Below are positions 7,595 through 16,500 of a stretch of 19,513 nt of DNA, one piece after another. A program made the translations under genes and the position numbers. This stretch comes from Scatosoma sp045614565 (GTDB lineage Bacteria > Bacillota > Clostridia > Christensenellales > Borkfalkiaceae). The notes beneath the pieces were generated by a model. The model was given only the letters and a program-made list of their open reading frames with translations, searched no databases and was not told the origin of the DNA. The stretch is from NCBI GenBank assembly GCA_045614565.1, contig JAZLDG010000076.1:1-19513 (forward strand), in the 5' to 3' direction. Position 1 is the stretch's first letter. The number at the start of each line of letters is the position of its first letter.

Positions 7595-8386
7595 ATGAGT
7601 AAAACTAAAGTAATCGCGTTTGCGAATAATAAAGGCGGTAGCGGCAAAACGACGACTTGCTCGAACGTGGGCTGCGCTATGGCGATGCAAGGGAAAAAGG
7701 TGTTGATGATCGACGGCGATATGCAGCTCAATCTAACCATTTCCTATTTCGACGAAGAAAAGGCGTACGAATACGCCAAGGGTGAAAAGAATATTTACCG
7801 TGCGATTAAAGCGGAAAAGGACCTTTCCGACTACGTCGTGGAAACGGGAATTAAGGGTTTGGATATTATCCCGTCCACGTCACTTATGAGCTCGATTGAA
7901 TTTGATTTATTTGCCAAATGGCAACGGGAGTTCGTGCTGAAAAAATGTTTGGAACGCGTAAAAGCGAAAGGGTATTACGATTATATTTTAATCGACGCAC
8001 CCCCGACGCTCGGCGGTTGGGTAATGAACGTTATGTGCGCTTCCGATTACGTGGTTATCCCCGTAGAAGCAAGCCCTTGGGGCTTGTTCGGGCTTGCGAA
8101 TATGTTTGAATTTTGCAACCAAGCGAAATCAATCGCGCCCCAGCTTGAAATTTTAGGTATTGCTATCACCAAGGCGGACGAACGCAAAAAATATTTCAAA
8201 CAAACGATGGAAACGCTGAAAGCGACGGACGGCGTACGCTTGTTTGAAAATTACGTGCGCGTAGACAGCGCGGTAGAGTGGGCGCAAGATAACAGTAAGC
8301 CCGTAGTTGCGTATAAAAAGGCGAGCCGTAGCGCCGTCGAGTATATAAATTTGACGAAGGAGATTATGAAGTATGCCAATCGGTAA
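7595..8386 (+). CDS. ParA/MinD-family ATPase, candidate microcompartment-positioning (McdA-like) ATPase
   Basis: This is a ParA-type ATPase of 263 residues. It has the deviant Walker A motif NNKGGSGKTT with signature Lys13 and Lys18, Walker A' MIDGDMQLNLT around D40, and Walker B YILIDAPPTLG (D134). No N-terminal helix-turn-helix is present, so it is of the small, Walker-only class used for cargo positioning, plasmid partition or McdA. The usual D-x-D-P-Q-G-N box reads DGDMQLN, a departure from canonical partition ParA. It follows pduV by 15 bases with its own GGGAG site, and overlaps the next small gene by 14 bases. No parB or parS-like array is visible. Placement as the penultimate gene of a BMC operon suggests it distributes the organelle over the nucleoid (inference). 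A stray plasmid-type parA is the alternative. Confidence 0.93.
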   Translation: MSKTKVIAFANNKGGSGKTTTCSNVGCAMAMQGKKVLMIDGDMQLNLTISYFDEEKAYEYAKGEKNIYRAIKAEKDLSDYVVETGIKGLDIIPSTSLMSSIEFDLFAKWQREFVLKKCLERVKAKGYYDYILIDAPPTLGGWVMNVMCASDYVVIPVEASPWGLFGLANMFEFCNQAKSIAPQLEILGIAITKADERKKYFKQTMETLKATDGVRLFENYVRVDSAVEWAQDNSKPVVAYKKASRSAVEYINLTKEIMKYANR

Positions 8387-8621
8387 AAATGCAATCAAAA
8401 GAGTAGAAAACAACGGGTATTCCAAAGTAAAAACGGACGCGCCCGATATGCAAAACAGCAACGTTATCGCCAATCTTGACGAGCAGGTGACAGAAAAAAT
8501 CGTCGCGCCCGTAGAAAAGCCGACGAAGAAAACCACCAAAAAAACGGCTTGCAAAGCAAAGAAAAAGGACGGATTTATGCGCGTGGAAGTAGGCGCGGAT
8601 ATGCCGTATTATTTATTGTAA
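8373..8621 (+). CDS. Small basic protein coupled to ParA; candidate ParA partner/BMC adaptor (McdB-like role)
   Basis: I cannot assign this 82-residue protein to a named family. It starts inside the ParA gene (14-base overlap) behind a strong GAAGGAG at 8356-8362, so the two are translationally coupled. Three zones are visible. Residues 1-30 are an ordered-looking block with KNAIKRVENNGYSKVKTDAP. Residues 31-65 are a Lys/Thr/Pro/Ala-rich, low-complexity linker with KKTTKKTACKAKKK. The last 16 residues are a second ordered block (GFMRVEVGADMPYYLL). A short protein with basic and disordered parts beside a small ParA is the arrangement expected of an ATPase-activating adaptor such as McdB. A DNA-binding role for the basic linker is an alternative. 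It is the last gene before a strong terminator, so it belongs to the BMC operon. Confidence 0.8.
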   Translation: MPIGKNAIKRVENNGYSKVKTDAPDMQNSNVIANLDEQVTEKIVAPVEKPTKKTTKKTACKAKKKDGFMRVEVGADMPYYLL

Positions 8622-8635
8622 GAAAATTCAAATAG

Positions 8636-8671
8636 AAGCGGGGCTTGGCAATATTGTCAAGCCCCGCTTTT
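8636..8671 (+). terminator. Operon terminator (12-bp perfect stem), end of BMC operon
   Basis: A perfect 12-bp stem (8636-8647 with 8658-8669) with a 10-base loop is followed by TTTT. It ends the BMC operon. The same hairpin overlaps the last codons and TGA of the AraC fragment reading the other way, so it could serve both strands, although the T run is better on +. Confidence 0.9.
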
Positions 8672-8980
8672 GCATTTGCGGTAAGCTTTAGGAGTAATTT
8701 TTTTGATATCCTTAAAGGTTTTAATAAAATAACTCAAATCGTTAAACCCGCAATCAAACGCGATTTGCGTGATACTCATATCCGTACCCAAAAGCTTTCG
8801 CGCCGCCCGTTCGACGCGGTAGGTGAGTAAATATTTCACGGGCGTCGTACCCGTCATATTCTTGAAAAAGGCGCAAAAATATTTCGTGGATAAATCGACT
8901 TCGCGCGCCATATCGTCGAGCGTGATTTCCGAATCGAAATTGTCGCGGATAAATTTCAATACCTTTTTAAGCTTGTAAAT
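8657..8980 (-). pseudogene. AraC-family regulator, C-terminal DNA-binding domain only (5'-truncated)
   Basis: Read on the - strand, about 105 codons encode a complete AraC/XylS double helix-turn-helix. FIRDNFDSEITLDDMAREVDL begins the first motif, STKYFCAFFKNMTGTTPVKYL continues it, and ITQIAFDCGFNDLSYFIKTFK with ITPKAYRK is the second. AraC-family sugar regulators normally have 250-300 residues with an N-terminal ligand domain; none is encoded here. Homology stops near base 8980, where the opposite strand becomes L-fucose isomerase sequence, and the frame closes with TAG at 9035-9037. The only in-frame start is a TTG at 8959 that would leave a bare DNA-binding domain, with no clear ribosome site. 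A deletion remnant is the simplest reading. It was perhaps the activator of the fucose/propanediol genes. Confidence 0.8.
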
Positions 8981-9334
8981 TTTCGCGGACGTAAGAACGT
9001 ACTGGTCGGGTGACGCGATTAAACGCGTAACGGGCTATGAAATCGACGGCAAAGCAAAAGAAGCGGACGGCTTTATCCACCTTATAAACTCGGGCGCGGC
9101 TTGCGTAGACGCTTGCGGCGAAGTCAAGGATGAAAACGGGAATGCCGTTATGAAGAAGTCGTGGGAAATGACGGACAAGGATATCGACGCTTGTATGAAA
9201 GCAACGACTTGGCCGTACGCCGATTTGGGCTATTTCCGCGGCGGCGGGTATTCGTCCCGTTTCGTAGCCAAAACAGAAATGCCTTGCACGATGCTTGTCA
9301 GGCGTACGGACCGATCTATAAAACGACGAAATAA
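8979..9334 (+). pseudogene. fucI: L-fucose isomerase (fucI) remnant: 5' truncated, internally deleted, frameshifted
   Basis: Frame 8979-9300 encodes FADVRTYWSGDAIKRVTGYE, IHLINSGAACVDACGE, MKKSWEMTDKDIDAC and LGYFRGGGYSSRFV, then TEMPCTML. I recognise this as about 105 residues of L-fucose isomerase (fucose to fuculose, roughly 590 residues). It corresponds to about positions 385-490 of the E. coli enzyme, compared from memory. From 9293 the adjacent frame reads ACQAYGPIYKTTK and stops at 9334, which matches the FucI C-terminus (ACQxYGPxYK). So about 90 residues between the two parts are missing, the join is out of frame, and the N-terminal two thirds are absent. No start or ribosome site is present. 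It ends just before a terminator that probably served the intact gene. No function is expected. Confidence 0.85.
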
Positions 9335-9345
9335 AAAAACTATAA

Positions 9346-9378
9346 AAAAAGCTCGCTTCTGTCAAAAGCGGGCTTTTT
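9346..9378 (+). terminator. Rho-independent terminator following the fucI remnant
   Basis: The stem AAAGCTCGCT (9348-9357) pairs with AGCGGGCTTT (9366-9375) with one G-T pair, followed by a T run. It lies 12 bases past the residual fucI stop and is probably the old gene's own terminator. It insulates the downstream permease. Confidence 0.8.
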
Positions 9379-9381
9379 CGT

Positions 9382-9410
9382 TTGACAAGGGAAGATGATT
9401 GTGATACAAT
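9382..9410 (+). promoter_or_regulatory. Sigma-A type promoter for the AEC permease
   Basis: TTGACA at 9382-9387 and TACAAT at 9405-9410 are separated by 17 bases, and the -10 is preceded by TGA. The ATG at 9433 has GAGGTG (9422-9427) upstream. One mismatch from consensus predicts strong constitutive transcription. Confidence 0.85.
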
Positions 9411-9432
9411 AAAAACCGTTTGAGGTGAAAGT

Positions 9433-10398
9433 ATGGAAACGTTTGCGCCGATATTTTCGCAAATGATATTTTTGTTTGCGTTTATCATAATCGGATTTAT
9501 TTTGGTAAAATGGAAATTTATTCCCGAAAATTCCTCGCAAGTATTGTCGCGCTTGGAAACGCTGCTGTTTATTCCCGCGTTGATGATGGGTGTGTTTTTG
9601 CAAAATTGTACGGTAGAGCGCATAGAGACTATGTGGAAGCTGCTCTTGTCGGGCTTTATCGTCGTCGCGATTTTGATACCGCTCTCTTTCTTTGTAGCGA
9701 AGCTTTGCTTTAAGGAAGCGTATTTACAGAAGATAACGACGTACGGTTTGGCGTTTTCTAACTTTGCGTATATGGGGAACGCAATCGTGGCGGCGGTCTT
9801 TCCCGCTATGTACGCCGATTATCTCGTGTTCTGTCTGCCGCTGTGGCTGTTGATTAACGCGTGGGGTGTCCCCGTACTTCTCATTTCCAACGCAAGCGGG
9901 AAAAGGACGACGGTGAAAGACAGCTTGAAAAATCTCGTCAATCCTATGCTGATTGCGTCGGTAATCGGGATTGTGTTGGGGCTGACGGGTTGGGGAAAAG
10001 TATTGCCCGCGCCGATTACGAACGTTATCACCGTTTCGGGGAATTGTATGTCACCCATTGCTATGCTATTTACGGGCGCGATGCTTGGAAAGCTCGATAT
10101 TCTTGCCTTGCTCAAAAAATGGCGAATTTACGTAGTCTCGGCGATTAAACTGCTTGCCTATCCGTTGCTTTTTATCGGCGTGTTTATGTTACTTCCTATG
10201 GGAGAGTTTGTTACGGAAACGTTTTTGAAATGCGCGCTTTGCGTAGCGGCGATGCCCGTAGGATTGAACGCAATCGTCGTTCCCGCAGGTTACGGTAAGG
10301 ACGCTTCGGACGCGGCGGCAATGGCGCTCGTATCGCATATCCTATCCATAGCGACCATTCCGTTAATGTTTATGCTTTTACAAAATTTGGTATTATGA
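9433..10398 (+). CDS. AEC (auxin efflux carrier)-family permease
   Basis: This 321-residue integral membrane protein has about ten hydrophobic segments arranged as two halves around a polar central loop (SNASGKRTTVKDS, about 153-165), the architecture of the AEC family. Family-typical pieces are LETLLFIPALMMGVF in the second helix, GLAFSNFAYMGNAIV with the Asn-x-Gly bend in the fourth, LVNPMLIASVIGIVLGL at the start of the second half, and MPVGLNAIVVPAGYG near the end. Bacterial members export or exchange organic acids such as malate or malonate, or have no known substrate; the substrate cannot be read from the sequence. It is monocistronic, with its own promoter and terminator. It is not evidently linked to the compartment, although organic acid movement would not be out of place beside a fermentative pathway. 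Confidence 0.9.
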   Translation: METFAPIFSQMIFLFAFIIIGFILVKWKFIPENSSQVLSRLETLLFIPALMMGVFLQNCTVERIETMWKLLLSGFIVVAILIPLSFFVAKLCFKEAYLQKITTYGLAFSNFAYMGNAIVAAVFPAMYADYLVFCLPLWLLINAWGVPVLLISNASGKRTTVKDSLKNLVNPMLIASVIGIVLGLTGWGKVLPAPITNVITVSGNCMSPIAMLFTGAMLGKLDILALLKKWRIYVVSAIKLLAYPLLFIGVFMLLPMGEFVTETFLKCALCVAAMPVGLNAIVVPAGYGKDASDAAAMALVSHILSIATIPLMFMLLQNLVL

Positions 10399-10401
10399 TA
10401 A

Positions 10402-10436
10402 AAACCCCGTGGCTTTTACGAAAAGCCACGGGGTTT
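10402..10436 (+). terminator. Terminator of the AEC permease (16-bp perfect stem)
   Basis: AAACCCCGTGGCTTTT (10402-10417) pairs perfectly with 10421-10436 across an ACG loop. The following T run is short (TTT within the stem end), so it may also act as a bidirectional barrier. Confidence 0.85.
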
Positions 10437-10449
10437 ACGTTCAAAAAAC

Positions 10450-10492
10450 TTGACAAAAAGTTGAATTTATTATAAAATATATACGTTATAAT
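10450..10492 (+). promoter_or_regulatory. Promoter region of the giant secreted protease
   Basis: TTGACA at 10450-10455 is followed after 17 bases by TAAAAT (10473-10478). A consensus TATAAT lies further on at 10487-10492 but has only a poor -35 (TTGAAT, 20-base spacing). Either would give a leader of about 65-80 bases. Confidence 0.7.
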
Positions 10493-10534
10493 AGGGTTAT
10501 TATGGGTAGAAATGCCCTTATTCAGGAAAAGACA

Positions 10535-10558
10535 GGTCGGACAATTCCGATCGGGAGG
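10535..10558 (+). promoter_or_regulatory. Leader hairpin abutting the Shine-Dalgarno of the giant gene
   Basis: GGTCGGA (10535-10541) pairs with TCCGATC (10546-10552), one G-T pair, with a CAAT loop. The ribosome site GGGAGG (10553-10558) begins at the next base, followed by ATG at 10563. This site decides the start at 10563 instead of the upstream in-frame ATG at 10512, which would run through this leader. Confidence 0.55.
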
Positions 10559-10562
10559 TTTT

Positions 10563-13500
10563 ATGAAAAAATCAGTAAAACGGATTTTGTGCAGCGTATT
10601 GTCGTTAGCGATGGTATCAACGCTTGTCGTTGAGAATATTTTACGCCCTTACGCCGATCAAAACGCAGGCACGGTCACGAACGCGAGCGTTTCGTTTAAG
10701 GACGTAACGGGAACGGCGGACACGTCCGCACTCCGCGCGCAAAACTTTAACAGTCAGGTTTTGGAAACGGAACAGCTTGCGCCGAAATACGAAACGAGAA
10801 CGGTTATGGTTACCTTGAAGGGGGATTGCCTTGCCCAAGCGGCGGCGGACGGCGTTTCGGCGGCGGAGTACGCAAAAACGTTCTCGGGCGAAAAAACACT
10901 TTCGGACATTCGCAAAGAACAAAACGCGTTTTTGAAAAAACTCAAAGCAACGGGGATTTCGTTTAAGGAAGAAAGACGGTATACCACGCTTTTGAACGCG
11001 GTGGCGATTGAAGTGAATACCGAATACGTTTCCCGTATTAAAGAAATTGCGGGCGTAGACGGCGTGGTCATCACGACTTCGTACGCGCACCCTGAAACGG
11101 TGGACGGTAAATTAGATATTAAAAATCTTACCAATCTTACGAGCGTATACGATACGGGTATTTATAATTCGGACGAGTATACGAGCGTAACGGAGCTTGG
11201 CGATCTTGGCGAAGGCACGGTCGTTGCGATTTTGGACACGGGCTTGGACTATACGCACGAAGCGTATCAGCGTCAGCCCCAAAACCCCGTTTGGAACGAA
11301 ACGATTGTACAAAATAAATTAGACGCACTTACGCTCCGCGCGGAAGAACATTCCAACGGGTTGGAGATTGCGGACGTTTATATCAGCTCCAAAGTCCCGT
11401 TCGCGTACGATTACGCGGATAAAGACGCGGACGTTTACCCGTCCTATTCCAACCACGGTACGCACGTTGCGGGTATTATCGGCGGTTACGCGGAAACGGG
11501 TTATACTGATAAGGACGGGAACGCGGTCACGGACGAAGCGTTCCGTGGCGTAGTTCCCGATGCCCAGCTCGTGATTTGTAAAGTATTTACCGACGATTTG
11601 GACGACGAAGACCTTGGCGGCGCGGAAGCGGAAGATATTATCGCTGCTTTGGAAGACTGCGTAATGCTCGGCGTTGACGTTATCAATATGTCGCTGGGTA
11701 CGGCTTGCGGCTTCTCCACGACCAACGACGGCGACGACGAAGGCGAAATGCTCAACGCCGTGTACGAGAATATTCAAAAACAAGGCATTAGCTTGGTTTG
11801 CGCGGCAAGCAACGATTACAGCTCGGGCTACGGCGGGGTGTTCGGTACGAACTTGAAATCCAACCCCGATTCCAGCACCGTAGGCTCGCCGTCTACCTTT
11901 GCTTCGGCGTTGTCAGTGGCAAGTATCAGCGGTCAAAAATCGCCGTATATGACGGCGGCGGCAGGCACGGAAAACGAATCGTACGTATTCTTTGAAGAAG
12001 CGCGCGACGAAAACGGCAGCCCGTACGAATTCGTAGAGCAAATGCTCGGCACGGAAAAGGATGCGCAAGGCAATTACGTAGTCAACGAAAAGGTATTTGA
12101 GTACGTGGCGATTGAAGGCACGGGCGCACAAGGCGATTATAACGCTTCGCTGTTCAAAAATGCAAACGGGAATTTCAACCGTATCGCGCTCGTTCGCCGC
12201 GGCGATTCGACCTTCCAAGAAAAGGTGCAAATCGCGAAAATGATGGGCGCAGTAGCCATTATCGTATACAATAACGTTTCGGGCTTGATACGAATGAATT
12301 TGGGCGAAGTGGAAGACCCCATTCCCGCGATTTCCATTGATTTGGCAAGCGGTCTTTCTCTCGTCAAGCTTGCAAAAGACGGTGAAAAGGGCGTAGTCGG
12401 CAAAATCACGATCAGCAGAAACACCGAAGCGGGTCCGTTTATGAGCGAATTTTCGTCTTGGGGCCCTACGCACGATTTGAAATTAAAACCCGAAATTACG
12501 GCGCACGGCGGGGAGATTACGTCCACCGTTCCCGGCGGCTACGGCGAACAAAGCGGTACGAGTATGGCTTCGCCGAATATGGCGGGCGTAATGGCAATCG
12601 TTCGCAATTACGTAAAATCGCTCTTACGTAGCGAAGATACGGCGGTAAAGACGAAAATTACCGAGCTTTTGTACACGAACGGCGTTTTGGATAACGTTAA
12701 ACTCAACCGCCTTGCCAACCAGCTTATGATGAGTACGGCAACGACGGTACGGGATACGGGCGGTAGACCGTACTCGCCGAGAAAGCAGGGCGCGGGGCTT
12801 GGAAGCTTGTTAAACGTCGTGGAAAAAACGACGGCGTTCCTTTCCGTGGACAACGCGGAAGCCGATTACCGTCCCAAGCTTGAAATCGGCGATGATCCTG
12901 AAAAATCGGATACGATCGACCGTGAAAAGTTAGCGTTCAAGGTAACGAATTTCGGCTCGTCTACGCTGTATTTCAAAACAGATTACTTATTCTTCACGGA
13001 AACGGTTTCACAAGACGGGCTTGCGGTTGCGGAGCAAGCGTATATGCTTGACGACGCGCCCGCAACTTGGTATAAAAACGGAACGCAGATAGGAAAAGAG
13101 GCGGTTATTGCGGTAAACGCGGGCGAAACGGTGGAAATCAGCGCAACGCTCCGTATGTCCGCGGACGAAATTGAATATCTCAAAAACTTCCCGAACGGTA
13201 TGTATTTGGAAGGCTTCTTGAAACTCGTTTCGGTGGACGAAAACGGGACAGCGTACGCAAATCAATGCGATTTGAGCATACCCTTCCTTGGCTTCCACGG
13301 CGACTGGGAAACGTCGCCTATGCTCGATTTCACGGCGTACGAAGTAGCGGAAGAAGCGAAAGACCCCGCAATCAAGGAAGAAGAGAAAATCCAAGCGAGC
13401 GTATGGGCAACCCAACCGTATTCTACCTATTACAATGAAAAATATATCCTGCCTATGGGCGGTTACGTCTATCTTTTGGACGAAAACGACGATCCGATGT

Positions 13501-16500
13501 ACGCCAACGAAGATTATAACGCCGTTTCGCGTTATAACGATTATTACGGTGAAGACAATTCGGAAAACTATATGACGTCTACGGGTATCAAAGCGGTATA
13601 CGCAGGCTTGCTCCGTAACGCCCGCGTCGTTCGGTATTCGCTGATGAACGTGGAAACGGGCGAATACCTGTTTACGGGCAAGGAAATTCCCCGCGTGGGT
13701 AAAGCGTATAGCGGCGGCGGTTCCGCCGTTCCCGCGAACGTGGAATTAGAGCTTTTCCCCGAAGAAATCGGATTGCTCGGCAACGGAAAATACAAAATGG
13801 ACTTCGAGTTCTATATGAACGATCCCGAAGTTTACACGGTATTCGGCGACGATCCCTTGACGGCGGACGTGATTGAAAACGCGAACAACTGCAAGGACAC
13901 CTATTCCTTTACCTTTACCGTGGACTATGAAGCGCCCGTGTTGCAAGACGCGCGTATCCGTTATTACGATTATAAGGACGACGGCAAAGAAAAACAGCGT
14001 ATCTATTTGGATTTGGACGTGTTTGACAACCACTACGCGCAAGCGATTATGCTTTGCTATCCCGTGTATAATGCGCAAAACGAACTCGTGTTACAGCTTG
14101 CAACCGATTATCCTACACCCGTTCGTAACCCGAACAAAAACGGTACGACGACCGTTTCTATCGAAATCACCGATTTGTATGAAAAATACGGCAGTCAGCT
14201 GTACGTGCAAATCGACGACTACGCGGTAAATAGCTGTTTGTATCAATTAGACGTCGGGGCAATGAATAAGAGCGTATTACCCAAAGGCGATTTTGCGGTA
14301 GCGGAAGGCTCGCAAAATATCACGCTCGGCGTTTACGACACGCATAAAGTGGGCTTGATCTACGACGGCGCGGCGAATATTTCCAACTTCTCGTGGGCTA
14401 CGGACGATCCCGAAAAGGTGGGCGTACGCAACGGGGAAATCGTCGGTCTTGCGCCTACGAGTACGCCCGTAACCGTCACGGTCAGCAACGGCGAAACGGT
14501 TAAGCGTATTCAGGTTACCGTCACGGACAGCGTGAAAACGCTTTCCACGCCCAAGCTTTCGTTCGGCATCATTAAAACGGCGACGGAAGCCTTGAAAAAA
14601 GCGACGGGAACAGTCGAAGTCAATGCAGGCGAAAGCTTTACGCTCACGTATACGAGCGATCCTTGGTATCATCCGATGACGGGGCTTTCGGTGGTTTGGT
14701 CTACCGACGATCCGAAAATTGCTACCGTCGATCAAAACGGGAACGTGAAAACCTTGAAAAAGGGTACGACGACCGTTTACGCAACGCTGTATAAGGACGG
14801 CAGACCGCTTCTTGACCCTGCGCTCGTAAGACTTCGCGTAGTCAACGAGTTTGACGTAAGCAATTATACGTTATATAAATATCACGGCGTTGGTTATAAC
14901 CAAGAAATCGATATCGACGGCGACGGAAAAACGGAAAAAGTGCTCGTTATGCCGACCGATATGAATATTATGTATATCGGCGAAGACGCGTTCAAGGACA
15001 ACGACAATATCGAACGTATCGTCATTCCCGCTTCGGTAACGGAAATCCGCGAAGGCGCGTTTGAAAATTGTAGCGCGCTCAAAGAAGTGTATTTCGTTTC
15101 CACCGAGCACCGCGTTTTAGACGATAAGGGCACGCAAACTTCGGGCGACGATATACTCAACGAAAAACTCATCGACTGGTCCGACCTTTCTATCGTGTAC
15201 CAGCGCGCGTTCTATAACTGTACCAGCCTTGAAAAGGTTGACCTTGCTAACGTCAAAACGATCACGATTGCAAGCGAATGTTTCGCAGGCTGTACTTCGC
15301 TCAAAGAAGTGGTGGATATGCCGAGCATCGGTACGATGCACCATAGAGCATTTGCGGGCTGTACTTCGCTCAAAGAAGTCGATTTGACCGGATTGCATAT
15401 GAGCGGAAACAACGTTTTTGAAGGCTGTACCGCTTTGAATAAAATCAAAACGGGTAAATTTACGGCAATCGGCAAAGAAGCGTTCAAAAACTGTACGGGA
15501 CTTCGCGCCACGGTTGTAATTTCCACGCCAAAGCTCGGCGAAGGCGCGTTTGCGGGATGTACGAATCTCGTGGGCGTGAAATTCGACGGTAAGGGCGAAA
15601 ACGTACAATTCGATATCGGCGCGCGCGCGTTTGAAAACTGCGGCACGAACGCGCTCGGCGGGTTTACCGTCAATTTCAACGGTCAAAGTATTCGTACGAT
15701 CGGAAACAACGTCTTTGCGGGTACTTCGCTGACGACGCTTGCGATCAACGACAGCTTTGACGTGGAAGCGTTCAGAAAGGGCGGTACGGCGTTTAACAAT
15801 CTCACCGTAACGCTGGAAAACGGCTATAACGGGACGAAATATGCGGAAGTAGACGGCGTGATTTACAACAAGGCAAAAACAAAGCTTTTGCTCGTAAATA
15901 CGGTGAAAACGGGCGCGTTTGAAATCCCTGCTACGGTTACCGAAATCGGCGATTACGCGTTTGCGGAAAGCAAGCTTACGAGCGTGCGCTTTGTAAACGC
16001 TTCCAGCCTTGAAAAAATGGGCATAGGCGCGTTTAGAAACTCGAAGTTGAGTGAGATTGCGCTTGCGCAAACCAAGCTGCAAGAAATCCCCGCGTACGCG
16101 TTCTACGGTACGAGCGTTGCAAGTATCGAATTGCCCGAAAGCGTTAAGAGTGTAGGCGACTATGCGTTTGCAAGCTCCGCGATCGCTTTGTTTAGGGCGG
16201 CAGGCTTGGAAAAGCTTGGGAACAGCGTATTTGAAAACTGTAAAAACGTGAAAACGGTCACGACGGAAGACGCGGCGCAAACGGGTGTCGTGTTGGCGGC
16301 TTCGTTGAAAGAAATGGGAAACTTCACCTTTGCGGAATGCGAATTGCTTACGAGCGCGAGCTTGCCTGCTTTGGAAAAGTTGGGCGGTTATACGTTCTAT
16401 CAGGCAAAGAACTTGAAGCAAGCGTCTTTTGATAGCGGCGCGACGGCGACGGGTACGTATACTTTCTATAACACCGCGATAGAAAACTTTGCTTTTGCAG

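Noticed and set aside
10512..10562. Upstream ATG extending the giant protein by 17 residues
   Set aside because: It has no ribosome site, it would bury the signal peptide behind a charged leader, and GGGAGG precedes the ATG at 10563.
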